Source: Begonia masoniana
Lineage: Eukaryota; Streptophyta; Magnoliopsida; Cucurbitales; Begoniaceae
Assembly: GCA_022432975.1 (NCBI GenBank)
Contig: CM039509.1
Span: 12,604,095 to 12,668,094 of the forward strand
Direction of reading: 5' to 3'
Length of the DNA stretch: 64,000 nucleotides
Part shown: one piece after another, positions 21,642 to 31,692 of the stretch
Position numbering within the stretch: position 1 is the stretch's first letter
Layout: every line of letters starts with the position of its first letter
Position numbers and translations under genes: made by a program
Notes under the pieces: generated by a model
What the model was told of the DNA's origin: nothing
Databases searched by the model: none
The model's input: the letters and a program-made list of their open reading frames with translations, nothing else

Positions 21642-23816
21642 TGTAACGCCCCGAGTTATCTGAACCCGGCTCGTTACTCAAAAGCCCGTACATGACTAAG
21701 AAATTTCATTCGTATTTTAAAAAAATTCTCTCAACAATCGACTCTTGACATAAGTTAGAATCCAAAATAAATAAACATTTAAAACTTGCAGCGGAAATCA
21801 TTTGGACAATAATAGAGATGAGCAAAACTGTGAAAAAAAAAACGTCGCAAAGATAATCGTTCGGAATGTTAAGAGTTAATCGGCCAAAAAGAAATAGAGG
21901 TTTAAATCGTGAAATACTTAAGAAGTCACAGAAGTCAAATTCATCTGCCGATGAATAAAGTCAACGGAAGAGAATGAAACAGGAAATAGAAGGCTTCTTC
22001 CGGTGACTAAACGACAAAAGTCCTCCTACATCTACCGATGACGTCAGCACGCATCTGTCGATGAGTTTACTGAGACATCACCCGATAGACTTAAACTTAT
22101 ACCTTCCGATTGAGTAAACTGCATACACCGACCTCTAAACGACAAACTTTCTACTTATATCTTCCGATAGACTTCATCTACCGATAGTGAACAAAACAAC
22201 ATCTTCCGATAAAACAAGCTATATATACCGATCACTAAACAACAAATTTCGTTCTGTATCATTTGATGGCTTCCACTGAAGACATCTTCCGATAACTTTA
22301 TTGAAACATCATCCGATGACTTTACTAAAGACATCTTCCGATAACTTTACTAAAACATCATCTGATGACTTACTGTAGACATCTTCTGATAGACGACATA
22401 ACTATAACTCGACAGCTACCGATAGACATCATCTACCGATATAGAACAGAGCGACATGCCCACAACTCCTTGCTATACAACACGACTCTAACTACAGACA
22501 AGAATCTACTTACATTACTGAAATCATTCAAATACCATTCTAACCAATGCATTACTCAAAACAATCCAGCAAATGCCAACATCAAATCTCGGCAGAATAC
22601 TATTATCAGAAAAGACAACTCAAAACATTTTCAAAACATTGAAACAACTACTGTCATGAGAACTCAACCTATTCAAATCGAAACATTATCAACTACACCT
22701 TCATTCCAACAGACATCAGTTAAACCGCCTCATCAAGTATCAGATCTGTGGCATGAGTATGCACCCCCAACCAATCTATCCCTCAATCAACTCAGAGAAT
22801 TCACCTGCTGTCACTTCTTCACCTACATCACAAAACTCATCTATTAGCCTAATGCTAAGCAAGTAAAGCAGTAATGAAATGATATGCTGAAACATAAATT
22901 TCTAGACATGCAAATTTCTACTTTCTCATCTCAGTTGCATTCGCTTACATTCATAAGCTGATCTGATCCCTCGGTTCCCTTGGGAAGTGGATCAATTTTC
23001 CCAATGTTATACATCCTCTACTCGATTAAGGGGCGGATGAATTCCCTTAATAGCTGATCTGATCCCTCTGTTCCCTTGGGAGTGGGATCAATTCTCCCAA
23101 TGTTATAAATCCCTTCATAAGTTAAGGGGTGGATTAGTTCCCTTAATAGTTTGTCTATCACATTCAGTTCATACCTTATCGTTCTTACATGGAAATTCTT
23201 TTTCGTAATCTTTCAAAAACATGATGCATGACATACAAAATCATTCCCCAAATACATAACCCTACTGTTTTGTGATGTAGGCCCGAAGGCACATGCATAC
23301 TTTACTTACCTGGCTTCACCGAGAGTTCCTGGTGGTAGGATATTCCAAGAGCTGGCTCACCTAAAAAATGAGCACAACATTACTAAACTTCATTCTAAAC
23401 ATTAGGAAATCTAAAGGGGCTAGTTCTGGGGGTTCTGTTCCTCGCCAATAGCGATTCATCGCTAAACCCCAAATCCCATCCCTCACCCTCTGTACTTCCA
23501 AAATGCACACATAGCCATCCACCAGTTATCTAGACACTAAAAAAAAAAACAAGTAATCGAATCAAAACTCACCTTGGTTGGAGGGGAATCGCCTAGGGGA
23601 AATCTGTCGAGCTGAGAGGTAAAAAGAAATGAAACAGTGGCGGCTACTCACACTGGACTTTTTCTTAAATACGTTATCCACTATGTAAAAATTCTAATTA
23701 CCATCATGCCCTCGCCTGACCATTTATTAACCTAATTAATAAATCCCCCAACCCTTCTATAAAAGTACATCATAAATAATAAATTAAATTTTGGTTCGAT
23801 GGAACCGGGTGCTACA
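21642..23816 (-). mobile_element. B LTR1 (type alpha)
   Basis: On the minus strand it starts TGTAGCACCCGGTTCCATCG at 23816 and ends CTCGGGGCGTTACA at 21642, 2175 bp. It holds a TGACGTCA palindrome (22039-22046) and an irregular run of 24-25-bp units between about 22040 and 22440, built from ACATCTTCCGATAACTTTA and ACATCATCCGATGACTTTA alternately. Two near-duplicate blocks near 22960-23150 contain CCCTTGGGA...GGGATCAATT inverted segments. The open frame at 22365-22847 has no recognisable protein. Confidence 0.85.
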
Positions 23817-23821
23817 ATCTA

Positions 23822-23829
23822 CCCTCCTT
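23822..23829 (-). other. B copy 1 polypurine tract
   Basis: On the minus strand AAGGAGGG lies a few bases before the LTR1 start at 23816. The same motif is present at the equivalent place in copy 3 (near 39390). Confidence 0.65.
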
Positions 23830-23851
23830 AAAAGAATTTTTTCCTCAAAAT

Positions 23852-25153
23852 TCAGTACCTGAATAGTTCTGGATATTGGTCCATCATGTCTTGCTGGCGC
23901 TCCCAACTTGTCTCCTCAATGTTCTGGTTATGCCATAAGACTTTTACCAGTGGAACTTCTTTGTTGCGTAATACCTTTACTGCATAATCTAAGATTTTTA
24001 CTGGTTTCTCCTCATAAGTAAGAGTAGGAAGAACTTCGATGCTTTGCTGTTCCACCATCTGTGAAGGATCTCTAACACATTTCTTTAGCATGGAAACATG
24101 AAACACATTATGAATTCCCTCCAGAGAGGCTGGTAACTGAAGTTGATATGCCGACTTCCCAATCCTCTTCACGATTTGGAAAGGTCCAATATATCTGGGG
24201 TTCAACTTGTCTCTTTTCCCAAATCTCACAACTCCCTTGAAAGGTGATACTTTAAGGAAAACTTCATTACCTACTTCAAATTCCAGTTCTCTTCGCCTTT
24301 TGTCTGCATAGCTTTTCTACCGGCTTTGAGCTGTCAAGATTCTTTGTCGAATAAGGGCAATTTTCTCCACTGTTTGCTGTACGATGCCAGGACCAATCAA
24401 TCGTGCTTCCCCAACTTCATCCCAATATAATGGAGACCTGCATTTTCGCCCATACAATGCCTCATAAGGTGCCATCCCTATGGTTGCCTGAAAACTGTTG
24501 TTATAAGAGAATTCTACTAAGGGTAGGTACTTGCTCCAGGAACCTTGAAAGTCTAGCACACATGCACGAAGCATATCCTCTAATGTTTGGATGGTCCTTT
24601 CGGACTGTCCATCAGTTTGAGGATGAAAGGCTGTGCTAAAACTAAGCTGTGTTCCCATAGCCTTGTGCAAACTCTTCCAAAACTTAGAGGTGAATCTAGT
24701 GTCTCGGTCTAAAACTATGGTACAAGGAACTCCATGCAATCTAACAATCTCTTGCATGTACAATTCAGCAAGCTGATCCATCGAGTAAGTCATCTTAATT
24801 GGCAGAAAATGAGCAGATTTGGTTAGACGGTCAACTATAACCCAAATTGCATCATGTCCCCTTCTTTTTCTAGGTAATCCTATAACGAAATCCATCGTTA
24901 TTTGTTCCCATTTCCATTCGGGAACTGGTAAGGGTTGTAACATTCCAGCAGGCCTCTGATATTCAGCTTTGACTTGCTGGCAGATCAGACAGGACTCCAC
25001 ATACTCCGCCACAATTCTTTTCATACCTGGCCACCAATAACGTTGCTTGAGATCTCTGTACATTTTTGTACTCCCGAGATGAACAGAGAGTCTAGAAGAA
25101 TGTGCCTCATATAGGATTCCCTTCCTAAGTTCAATATCAGCCGGGAAAACCAT
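23852..25153 (-). pseudogene. B copy 1: integrase and chromodomain-like tail
   Basis: The core frame 24317-25153 has the HHCC zinc finger ([19 protein letters not shown]) and D,D-35-E residues ([26 protein letters not shown]). It stops at QSR-TAG, where a Gln codon is expected. The following frame 23852-24229 has GPFQIVKRIG, HNVFHVSMLKKC and the chromodomain-like tail with PLVKVLW and EETSWERQQD. The first zinc-finger His is kept here, unlike in copy 3. An indel near 25150 breaks the junction with the upstream frame. Confidence 0.85.
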
Positions 25154-26429
25154 CTGTTCCGAAACTTGAGAATTCCATCAACTGAGCAGTTGAAATCCGA
25201 CTTGTCAGTAGAATCCATGCACAACTTATACTTATTGCATTCAGTGTCATTCATTTTAACTTCCTTTATTTTCTCCAAAATGGTAGGCCTTAAAGATATG
25301 GCCGAAAGCATAGCTGTCATACTAGACACAACTTCCAGGTTAAATCTTTAGAATTCTGTCTCTAAAGCTATCGGTATGTCTAGAGTCAATGTAGAGACTG
25401 AAGGGGTCACTCTACTCAAAGCATCAGCCATTATATTCGCCTTGCCAGGGTGGTACTTAATCTCAAAATCATAATCTTTGACAAACTCTAACCACCTACG
25501 TTGCCTCATATTCAACTCCTTTTGCGTGAAAATGTATTTCAGACTTTTATGATCCGAAAATATCTCACAAGTTTGTCCATACAGATAGTGCCTCCAAATC
25601 TTTAATGCAAAGACCACAGCAGCTAATTCTAAGTCATGTGTAGGGTAATTCTTTTCATGTACCTTTAACTGCCTAGAGGCATAAGCTATCACCTTTCCAT
25701 CCTGCATCAACACACAACCTAGTCCAATTTTGGAAGCATCACAATAAATACAAAATTTACCATCTTCAACTAGAAGGGTTAAGATTGGGGCATTGGTCAG
25801 TTTCTGTTTCAAGGTCTGAAAGCTACGTTCACATTCTTCAGTCCACATATACTTCACATTCTTCCTTGTTAGCCTAGTAAGGGGTGTAGCAATCTTTGAA
25901 AATCCTTCAATGAACTTCCTGTAATATCCTGCTAACCCAAGAAAACTCCTAATATTAGTAGCATTCTTCGGTTGGGGCCATTCCTTAACTGCTTGAACCT
26001 TGGCTGGATCAACAAATATCTCATCTCCAGAGATCACATGACCAAGAAAGTGAACTCTGTCCAACTAAAACTCACACTTAGAAATTTGGCATTAAGTTGG
26101 TGCTGCCTCAGCAATCCTAACACCAAGTTTAGGTGTCCTGCATGCTCTTCCTTAGTTTTAGAATAGATTAGAATGTCATCTATGAATACAATGACAAACT
26201 TGTCCAAATACTCGTGAAACACCCTATTCATAAGATCCATGAAGGCTGCTGGCGCATTTGTCAAACCAAAAGACATAACCAAAAACTCATAATGTCCATA
26301 CCTTGTGCGAAAGGCAGTCTTTGGATATCTTCAGATTTAACTTTCAACTGGTAATAACCGGACCTAAGGTCAATTTTAGAGAAAACTATTGCACCCGTAA
26401 GCTGATCAAATAAATCATCAATCCTCGGC
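25154..26429 (-). pseudogene. B copy 1: RT C-terminal half and RNase H
   Basis: Frame 26034-26282 carries [11 protein letters not shown] and the catalytic [10 protein letters not shown] (YxDD-type) block. 25348-26064 carries [18 protein letters not shown], then RNase H with [18 protein letters not shown] and FSDHKSLKY, ending in ADALSR. A TAG replaces the Trp codon in the CEFWL motif, shared with copy 3. A further Gln-to-stop change near 25349 is private to this copy. The RT N-terminal half lies beyond the Cassandra insertion. Confidence 0.85.
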
Positions 26430-26520
26430 AGTGGTGTAACGACCCCTTATCCCAGCAAGATATTATCCGCTCTGGGGATTGGGCCGCAGCCCAATATCCT
26501 CCCCTCACGGCTTTGTTTGA

Positions 26521-26602
26521 CGAGAACTTCCCGGCAGGTCACCCAACTGGAATGCTCTCGCCGAAGCACTTTAACTTCGGAGTTCTTATGGGATCCGTTG
26601 CC
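26521..26602 (-). other. 5S-rRNA-like segment in Cassandra LTR (left LTR, copy 1)
   Basis: On the minus strand it contains GGATCCCATAAGAACTCCG, GAAGTTAAAGTGCTTCGGCG and GGGTGACCTGCCGGGAAGTT. These align in order with the 3' two thirds of plant 5S rRNA, including the region of its internal promoter boxes A and C. The intermediate element between them is diverged. Confidence 0.85.
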
Positions 26603-26987
26603 AATCGTACTCCAAAACGCGTTTGCTATGTTGGGAGGGTCTCTTTAAATATTTTCATTTCCACATACTTCCCCAAGCGATGTGGGATTGTGACGACCCC
26701 TCTTTACGACCCGGGATTCGCCTATACTCGAGTCCGGGATTCGCCTACACTACGCTTAGGTCCCGAGGTTTGCCCCCGCAACTCAAGGTTTGCCCGCAGT
26801 CGTACTCATACATGCACATTCGGGTCATCACAATCACCCCCCCTCGGGGCCCAACGTCCTCGTTGGCCACATTTCCAGTTGGGTACAGGCTCTGATACAT
26901 TTGTAACGACCCCGTTTCCCAGCAAGATATTGTCCGCTCTGGGGATTGGGCCGTTAGCACAATTCCTCCCCTCACGGCTTTGTTTGG

Positions 26988-27073
26988 CGAGAACTTCCCG
27001 GAAGGTCACCCAACCTGGAATTGCTCTCGCCGAAGCACTTTTAACTTCGGAGTTCTTATGTGATCCGTTGCCA
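26988..27073 (-). other. 5S-rRNA-like segment in Cassandra LTR (right LTR, copy 1)
   Basis: Same 5S-like order as in the left LTR: GAACTCCGAAGTTAAAAGTG, GGCGAGAGCAATTCCAGG and GGGTGACCTTCCGGGAAG. It differs from the left LTR at scattered positions, so the two LTRs are not identical. Confidence 0.85.
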
Positions 27074-27478
27074 ATTATGCTCCAAAACACGTCTTGCTAT
27101 GTTGGGAGGGTCTCTTTACATATGTTTCATTTCCACATACTTCCCCAAGCGATGTGGGATTGTGACGACCCTCTCTTTACGACCCGGGATTCGCCTATAC
27201 TCGAGTCCGGGATTCGCCTATACTCGGCTTAGGTCCCGAGGTTTGCCCCGCAACTTAATGTTTGCCCCGCAGTCGTACTCATACGTGCACATTCGGGTCA
27301 TCACAATCACCCCCCCTCGGGGGCCCAACGTCCTCGTTGGCCACATTTTCGGTTGGGTACAGGCTCTGACCTGCCGGGAAGTTCTCGCCAAACAAAGCCG
27401 TGAGGGGAGGATATTGGGCTGCGGCCCAATCCCCAGAGCGGATAATATCTTGCAGGGATAAGCGGTCGTTACAAGTGG

Positions 27479-27936
27479 ATACTTGTTCTTGACAGTTAGC
27501 TTATTCAATTCTCTATAGTCTATGCACATACGCATTGATCCATCTTTCTTTTTGACAAAAAGGACAGGTGCACCCCATGGTGAAAAGCTAGGGCGTATGA
27601 ACCCCTTCTCCAACAAATCCTCTAATTGTTTCTTCAATTCTTTAAGTTCTGTTGGTGCTAGTCTATAGGGATTTTTAGACACAGGCTTGGCGCCAGGGTA
27701 AACATCTACCATAAACTCAATTTCCCTATCTGGTGGCAAGCTAGGAAGGTCATCTAGAAATACTTCTGGAAAGTCTTGGACAACTAAAACATTTTTGGGA
27801 CTTGATTTTTCTACTAGCTGCGTGTCTAAGACATTGGCCAAAAAGCACAAATACTCTCTGCATAGGGAGGGTCTACAATCGATAGAAGTCATCACAGTCA
27901 TTTCCTTACTCTTCTTCAGAGCCTGGAAGGTATGGT
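27479..27936 (-). pseudogene. B copy 1: PR-RT linker and RT N-terminus
   Basis: The frame (27901 downward) has [36 protein letters not shown] and the RT start [18 protein letters not shown] and [11 protein letters not shown]. It then runs into the Cassandra sequence at 27473. The same frame in copy 3 is nearly identical. Confidence 0.85.
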
Positions 27937-28520
27937 TTAAACCACTAGGGGGTGAAAACTAACAATTCCAGTCCTACAATCTATTGTGGCGTAATGCTTA
28001 AACAACCAATCCATTCCTAGGATCACATCAAATCCCGTTATGTTCATAACAATGAGATCAGCAGGCAAATTCATGTTCCCTACTAACACCACACTATCAG
28101 GCATCATTTGATTAGAGTGCATGTGCTCACCAGAAGGTAATGCTACGTTAAACACATGCTCAGAAGGAGTAAACCGTACATCTAACTTATTAGCAAATGC
28201 AGAGGCTATAAAAGAATGCGTTGCACCCGAATCTATCAAAGTAAAAGCAGGTATAGAGTTAATCAATATAGTACCTGACACTACAGCAGGCTGGTCCTCA
28301 TCACCTGACTCCATCATGGAGAATATTCTTGGCTTAATCTTGGCAGGGCCGCCCTTCAAAGCTGGGCAGTCTCTGTTGACATGGCCAACCTTGTTGCAAT
28401 GAAAACACCGAATGACCCGGGGTTTTGGGCAATCCTTGTACAAGTGTCCAACCTATTCACAGTTGAAGCACTTACCCGATCCAAATCTACACTCCCCCAA
28501 GTGATTCTTTGAACATTTCG
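27937..28520 (-). pseudogene. B copy 1: zinc knuckle and aspartic protease
   Basis: The frame 27937-28443 has the CCHC knuckle CFHCNKVGHVNRDC, then protease with active-site DSG in FTLIDSGATHSFIA and the VILGMDWLFKHYATIDCRTG block. It is open across both domains and ends soon after the protease. Active-site residues are intact. Confidence 0.85.
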
Positions 28521-28599
28521 GGCACTGAGGGAACTTTTGGGTATTCAGTACCTTCTTTCCAGATCCTTAGTTATTTTGGCCTTCACTTGGCCTCTTCAC

Positions 28600-29375
28600 T
28601 CCCCTCTGATGGTGTGGCTAGATAAACTTTTGCGAAGCCTCCTTTGGTCCGGCACACTTCCTTTCAGCTTCTTCCACTTCCAGAGCAGTGGACACAACTT
28701 CACTAAATGTCAAGCCTTTAATGCCACAGAATTTGACTCCTCGGTAAATCTCCGGCCTCAGTCCATGCACAAATTTGAATACCTTATCCTCGTCCTTATG
28801 AGCAAAATGTCCAGCAAACCTGGACAAGGACTCAAATTGCCTATTGTACTCTGCCACCGACCCTGTCTGCTTCAAATTCAGAAACTCCAACTTCTTCGCG
28901 GTTTGAACCGTGCTGTTAAAATACTTCCTATAGAATATGTCCTTGAATTGTGACCAAGGCATCGCTAAAGCATCTGTGGTGGTTTCTATCGTTTCCCACC
29001 AGAGTTGAGCTTCACCAGCCAAATGGAACGTGGCCAACGTGACTTTGTCCTTCTCTCCTACATTGGCACACCTAAACATACTCTCAATTTTTCTAAGCCA
29101 TCCTTCAGCAATAACCGGATCAGATGACTGTCCATCAAACGTGGGTGGTCTCAGTCTCCGGAATCTATCTCCAGAATGTTCACTGCTAGAACCCGAGTTG
29201 GCACTTCCTTGTATCTCCCGGCTCAACAACACTCCTAATGATTAGACTGTTGACACACTATATCAGTCTGCTGATGCATCAATTCTGTCAGCTGCCTAAT
29301 TACAGTAGAGTCCTCCTCCCGCCTCGGACTTGGTATTTCTCTTGGTAATCTTGGTCTTCCTGGTCGTCTAGACAT
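28600..29375 (-). pseudogene. B copy 1: gag (1-bp frameshift)
   Basis: The ATG is at 29375, as in copy 3. A single missing T near 29239 (ACTCCTAATGATTAG against ACTCCTAATTGATTAG in copy 3) breaks the frame after the QLGVL segment. The remaining frame (28618-29232) holds PPTFDGQSSDP, LWWETIETTTD and VAEYNRQFESLSRFAG. It ends at a stop after ASQKFI, also seen in copy 3. Confidence 0.8.
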
Positions 29376-29514
29376 TTGCTATATTCCTGTACAAGGTTAA
29401 TTATACTCTTAATATCTAGTAGCTAAGGTTAAGGTAAACACTTACAGTTGTTGGAGCACCTCTATGCAATGATTGGCACCGATGAGTAGTCTTTTGAACG
29501 GTTTAACTGTATGT

Positions 29515-29525
29515 CTCTGATACCA
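29515..29525 (-). other. B copy 1 primer-binding site
   Basis: On the minus strand TGGTATCAGAG lies three bases from the LTR2 end (TTATA). Confidence 0.85.
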
Positions 29526-29528
29526 CAC

Positions 29529-31692
29529 TATAACGCCCCGAGTTATCTGAACCCGGCTCGTTACTCAAAGCCGTACATGACTAAGAAATTTCATCCGTAT
29601 TTTAAAAAAATTCTCTCAACAATCGACTCTTGACATAAGTTAGAATCCAAAATAAATAAACATTTAAAACTTGCAGCGGAAATCATTTGGACAATAATAG
29701 AGATAAGCAAAACTGTGAAAAAAAAACGTCGCAAAGATAATCGTTCGGAATGTTAAGAGTTAATCGGCCAAAAAGAAATAGAGGTTTAAATCGTGAAATA
29801 CTTAAGAAGTCACAGAAGTCAAATTCATCTGCCGATGAATAAAGTCAACGAAAGAGAATGAGACAGGAAATAGAAGGCTTCTTCCCGTGACTAAACGACA
29901 AAAGTCCTCCTACATCTACCGATGACGTCAGCACGCATCTGCCGATGAGTTTACTGAGACATCACCCGATAGACTTAAACCTATACCTTCCGATTGAGTA
30001 AACTGCATACACCGACCTCTAAACGACAAACTTTCTACTTATATCTTCCGATAGACTTCATCTACCGATAGTGAACAAAACAACATCTTCCGATAAAACA
30101 AGCTATATATACCGATCACTAAACGACAAATTTCGTTCTGTATCATCTGATGGCTTCCACTGAAGACATCTTCCGATAACTTTATTGAAACATCATCCGA
30201 TGACTTTGCTGAAGACATCTTCCGATAACTTTACTAAAACATCATCTGATGACTTTACTGAAGACATCTTCTGATAGACGACATAACTATAACTCGACAG
30301 CTACCGATAGACATCATCTACCGATATAGAACAGAGCGACATGCCCACAACTCCTTGCTATACAACACGACTCTAACTACATAAAAGAATCTACTTACAT
30401 TACTGAAATCATTCAAATACCATTCTAACCAATGCATTACTCAAAACAATCCAGCAAATGTCAACATCAAATCTCGGCAGAATACTATTATCAGAAAAGA
30501 CAACTCAAACATTTTCAAAACATTGAAACAACTACTGTCATGAGAACTCAACCTATTCAAATCGAAACATTATCAACTACACCTTCACTCCAACAGACAT
30601 CAGTTATACCGCCTCATCAAGTATCAGATCCGTGGCATGAGTATGCACCCCCAACCAATCTATCCCTCAATGAATTCAGAGAATTCACTTGCTGTCACTT
30701 TTTCACCTACATCACAAAACTCATCTATTAGCCTAATGCTAAGCAAGTAAAGCAGTAATGAAATGATATGCTGAAACATAAATTCCTAAACATGCAAATT
30801 TCTACTTTCTCATCTCAGTTGCATTCGCATACGTTATAAGCTGATATGATCCCTCGGTTCCCTTGGGAAGTGGATCAATTTTCCCAATGTTATACATCCT
30901 CTACTCGATTAAGGGGCGGATGAATTCCCTTAATAGCTGATCTGATCCCTCTGTTCCCTTGGGAGTGGGATCAATTCTCCCAATGTTATAAATCCCTTCA
31001 TAAGTTAAGGGGTGGATTAGTTCCCTTGATAGTTTGTCTGTCACATTCAGTTCATACCTTATCGTTCTTACATGGAAATTCATTTCGTAATCTTTCAAAA
31101 AACAAGATGCATGACATACAAAATCATTCCCCAAATACATAACCCTACTGTTTGGGATGTAGGCCGCAGGCACATGCATACTTTACTTACCTAGCTTCAC
31201 CGAGAGTTCCTGGTGGCAGGATATTCCAAGAGCTGGCTCACCTAAAACATAAGCAAGCATTACTAACCTTCATTCTAAACATTAAGAAATCTAAAGGGGC
31301 TAATTCTGGGGGTTCTGTTCCTCGCCAATCCCGATTCATCGCTAAACCCCAAATCTTCATCCCTCACCTCCTGTACTTCCAAAATGCACCATATCCATCC
31401 ACCATTTATCTAGACACTAAAAAAAAAACAAGTAATCGAATCAAACTCACCTTGGTTGTCGGGGAATCGCTAGGGAAATCTGTCTAGCTGAGAGGTAAAA
31501 AGAAATGAAACAGTGGCGGCTACTCACACTGGACTTTTTCTTAAATCCGTTTCTCCCTATGTAAAAATTCTAATTACCATCATGCCCTCCCTGACCATTT
31601 ATTACCTTAATTTAATCACTCCCCCAACACTTCTATAAAAGTACATCATAAATACTAAATTAAATTTTGGTCCCGATGGACTGTGTGCTACC
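29529..31692 (-). mobile_element. B LTR2 (type beta)
   Basis: About 2.16 kb with the same layout as LTR1 but sharing its variants with LTR4. TGACGTCA lies at 29923-29930. It is clean until about 31080, after which single-base gains and losses become frequent and continue into internal copy 2. Unlike LTR4 it has no E insertion, and the target CATAG context is present but noisy. Confidence 0.8.

Larger units (their letters stand above)
26430..27478 (-). mobile_element. Cassandra-type TRIM, dimeric with inverted LTR fragment (B copy 1)
   Basis: The insertion is 26435-27473 (1039 bp), flanked by AGTGG at 26430-26434 and 27474-27478, inside the RT codons for the KYPLPRIDD motif. In plus coordinates it reads: LTR in minus orientation (26435 to about 26695), short internal (to 26901) with a PBS resembling TGGTATCAGAG next to the second LTR, LTR again (26902 to about 27167), internal again (to about 27367), then about 105 bp of the same LTR in the opposite orientation ending GGTCGTTACA. 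It encodes no protein. Both LTRs contain 5S-rRNA-like sequence, the hallmark of Cassandra. Confidence 0.85.

Noticed and set aside
26521..27073. Two 5S rRNA genes
   Set aside because: The 5S-like segments are partial, diverged and embedded in Cassandra LTRs with PBS and target duplication.
26513..27461. Several open frames of 80-240 codons within the Cassandra copies
   Set aside because: They lie antisense or across LTR/5S-like sequence, repeat at the element period and show no protein similarity.
26435..27473. A DNA transposon with about 105-bp terminal inverted repeats
   Set aside because: The inverted right end is a fragment of the same LTR. The unit has PBS sequence and 5S-like LTRs, and no transposase, so Cassandra explains it better.
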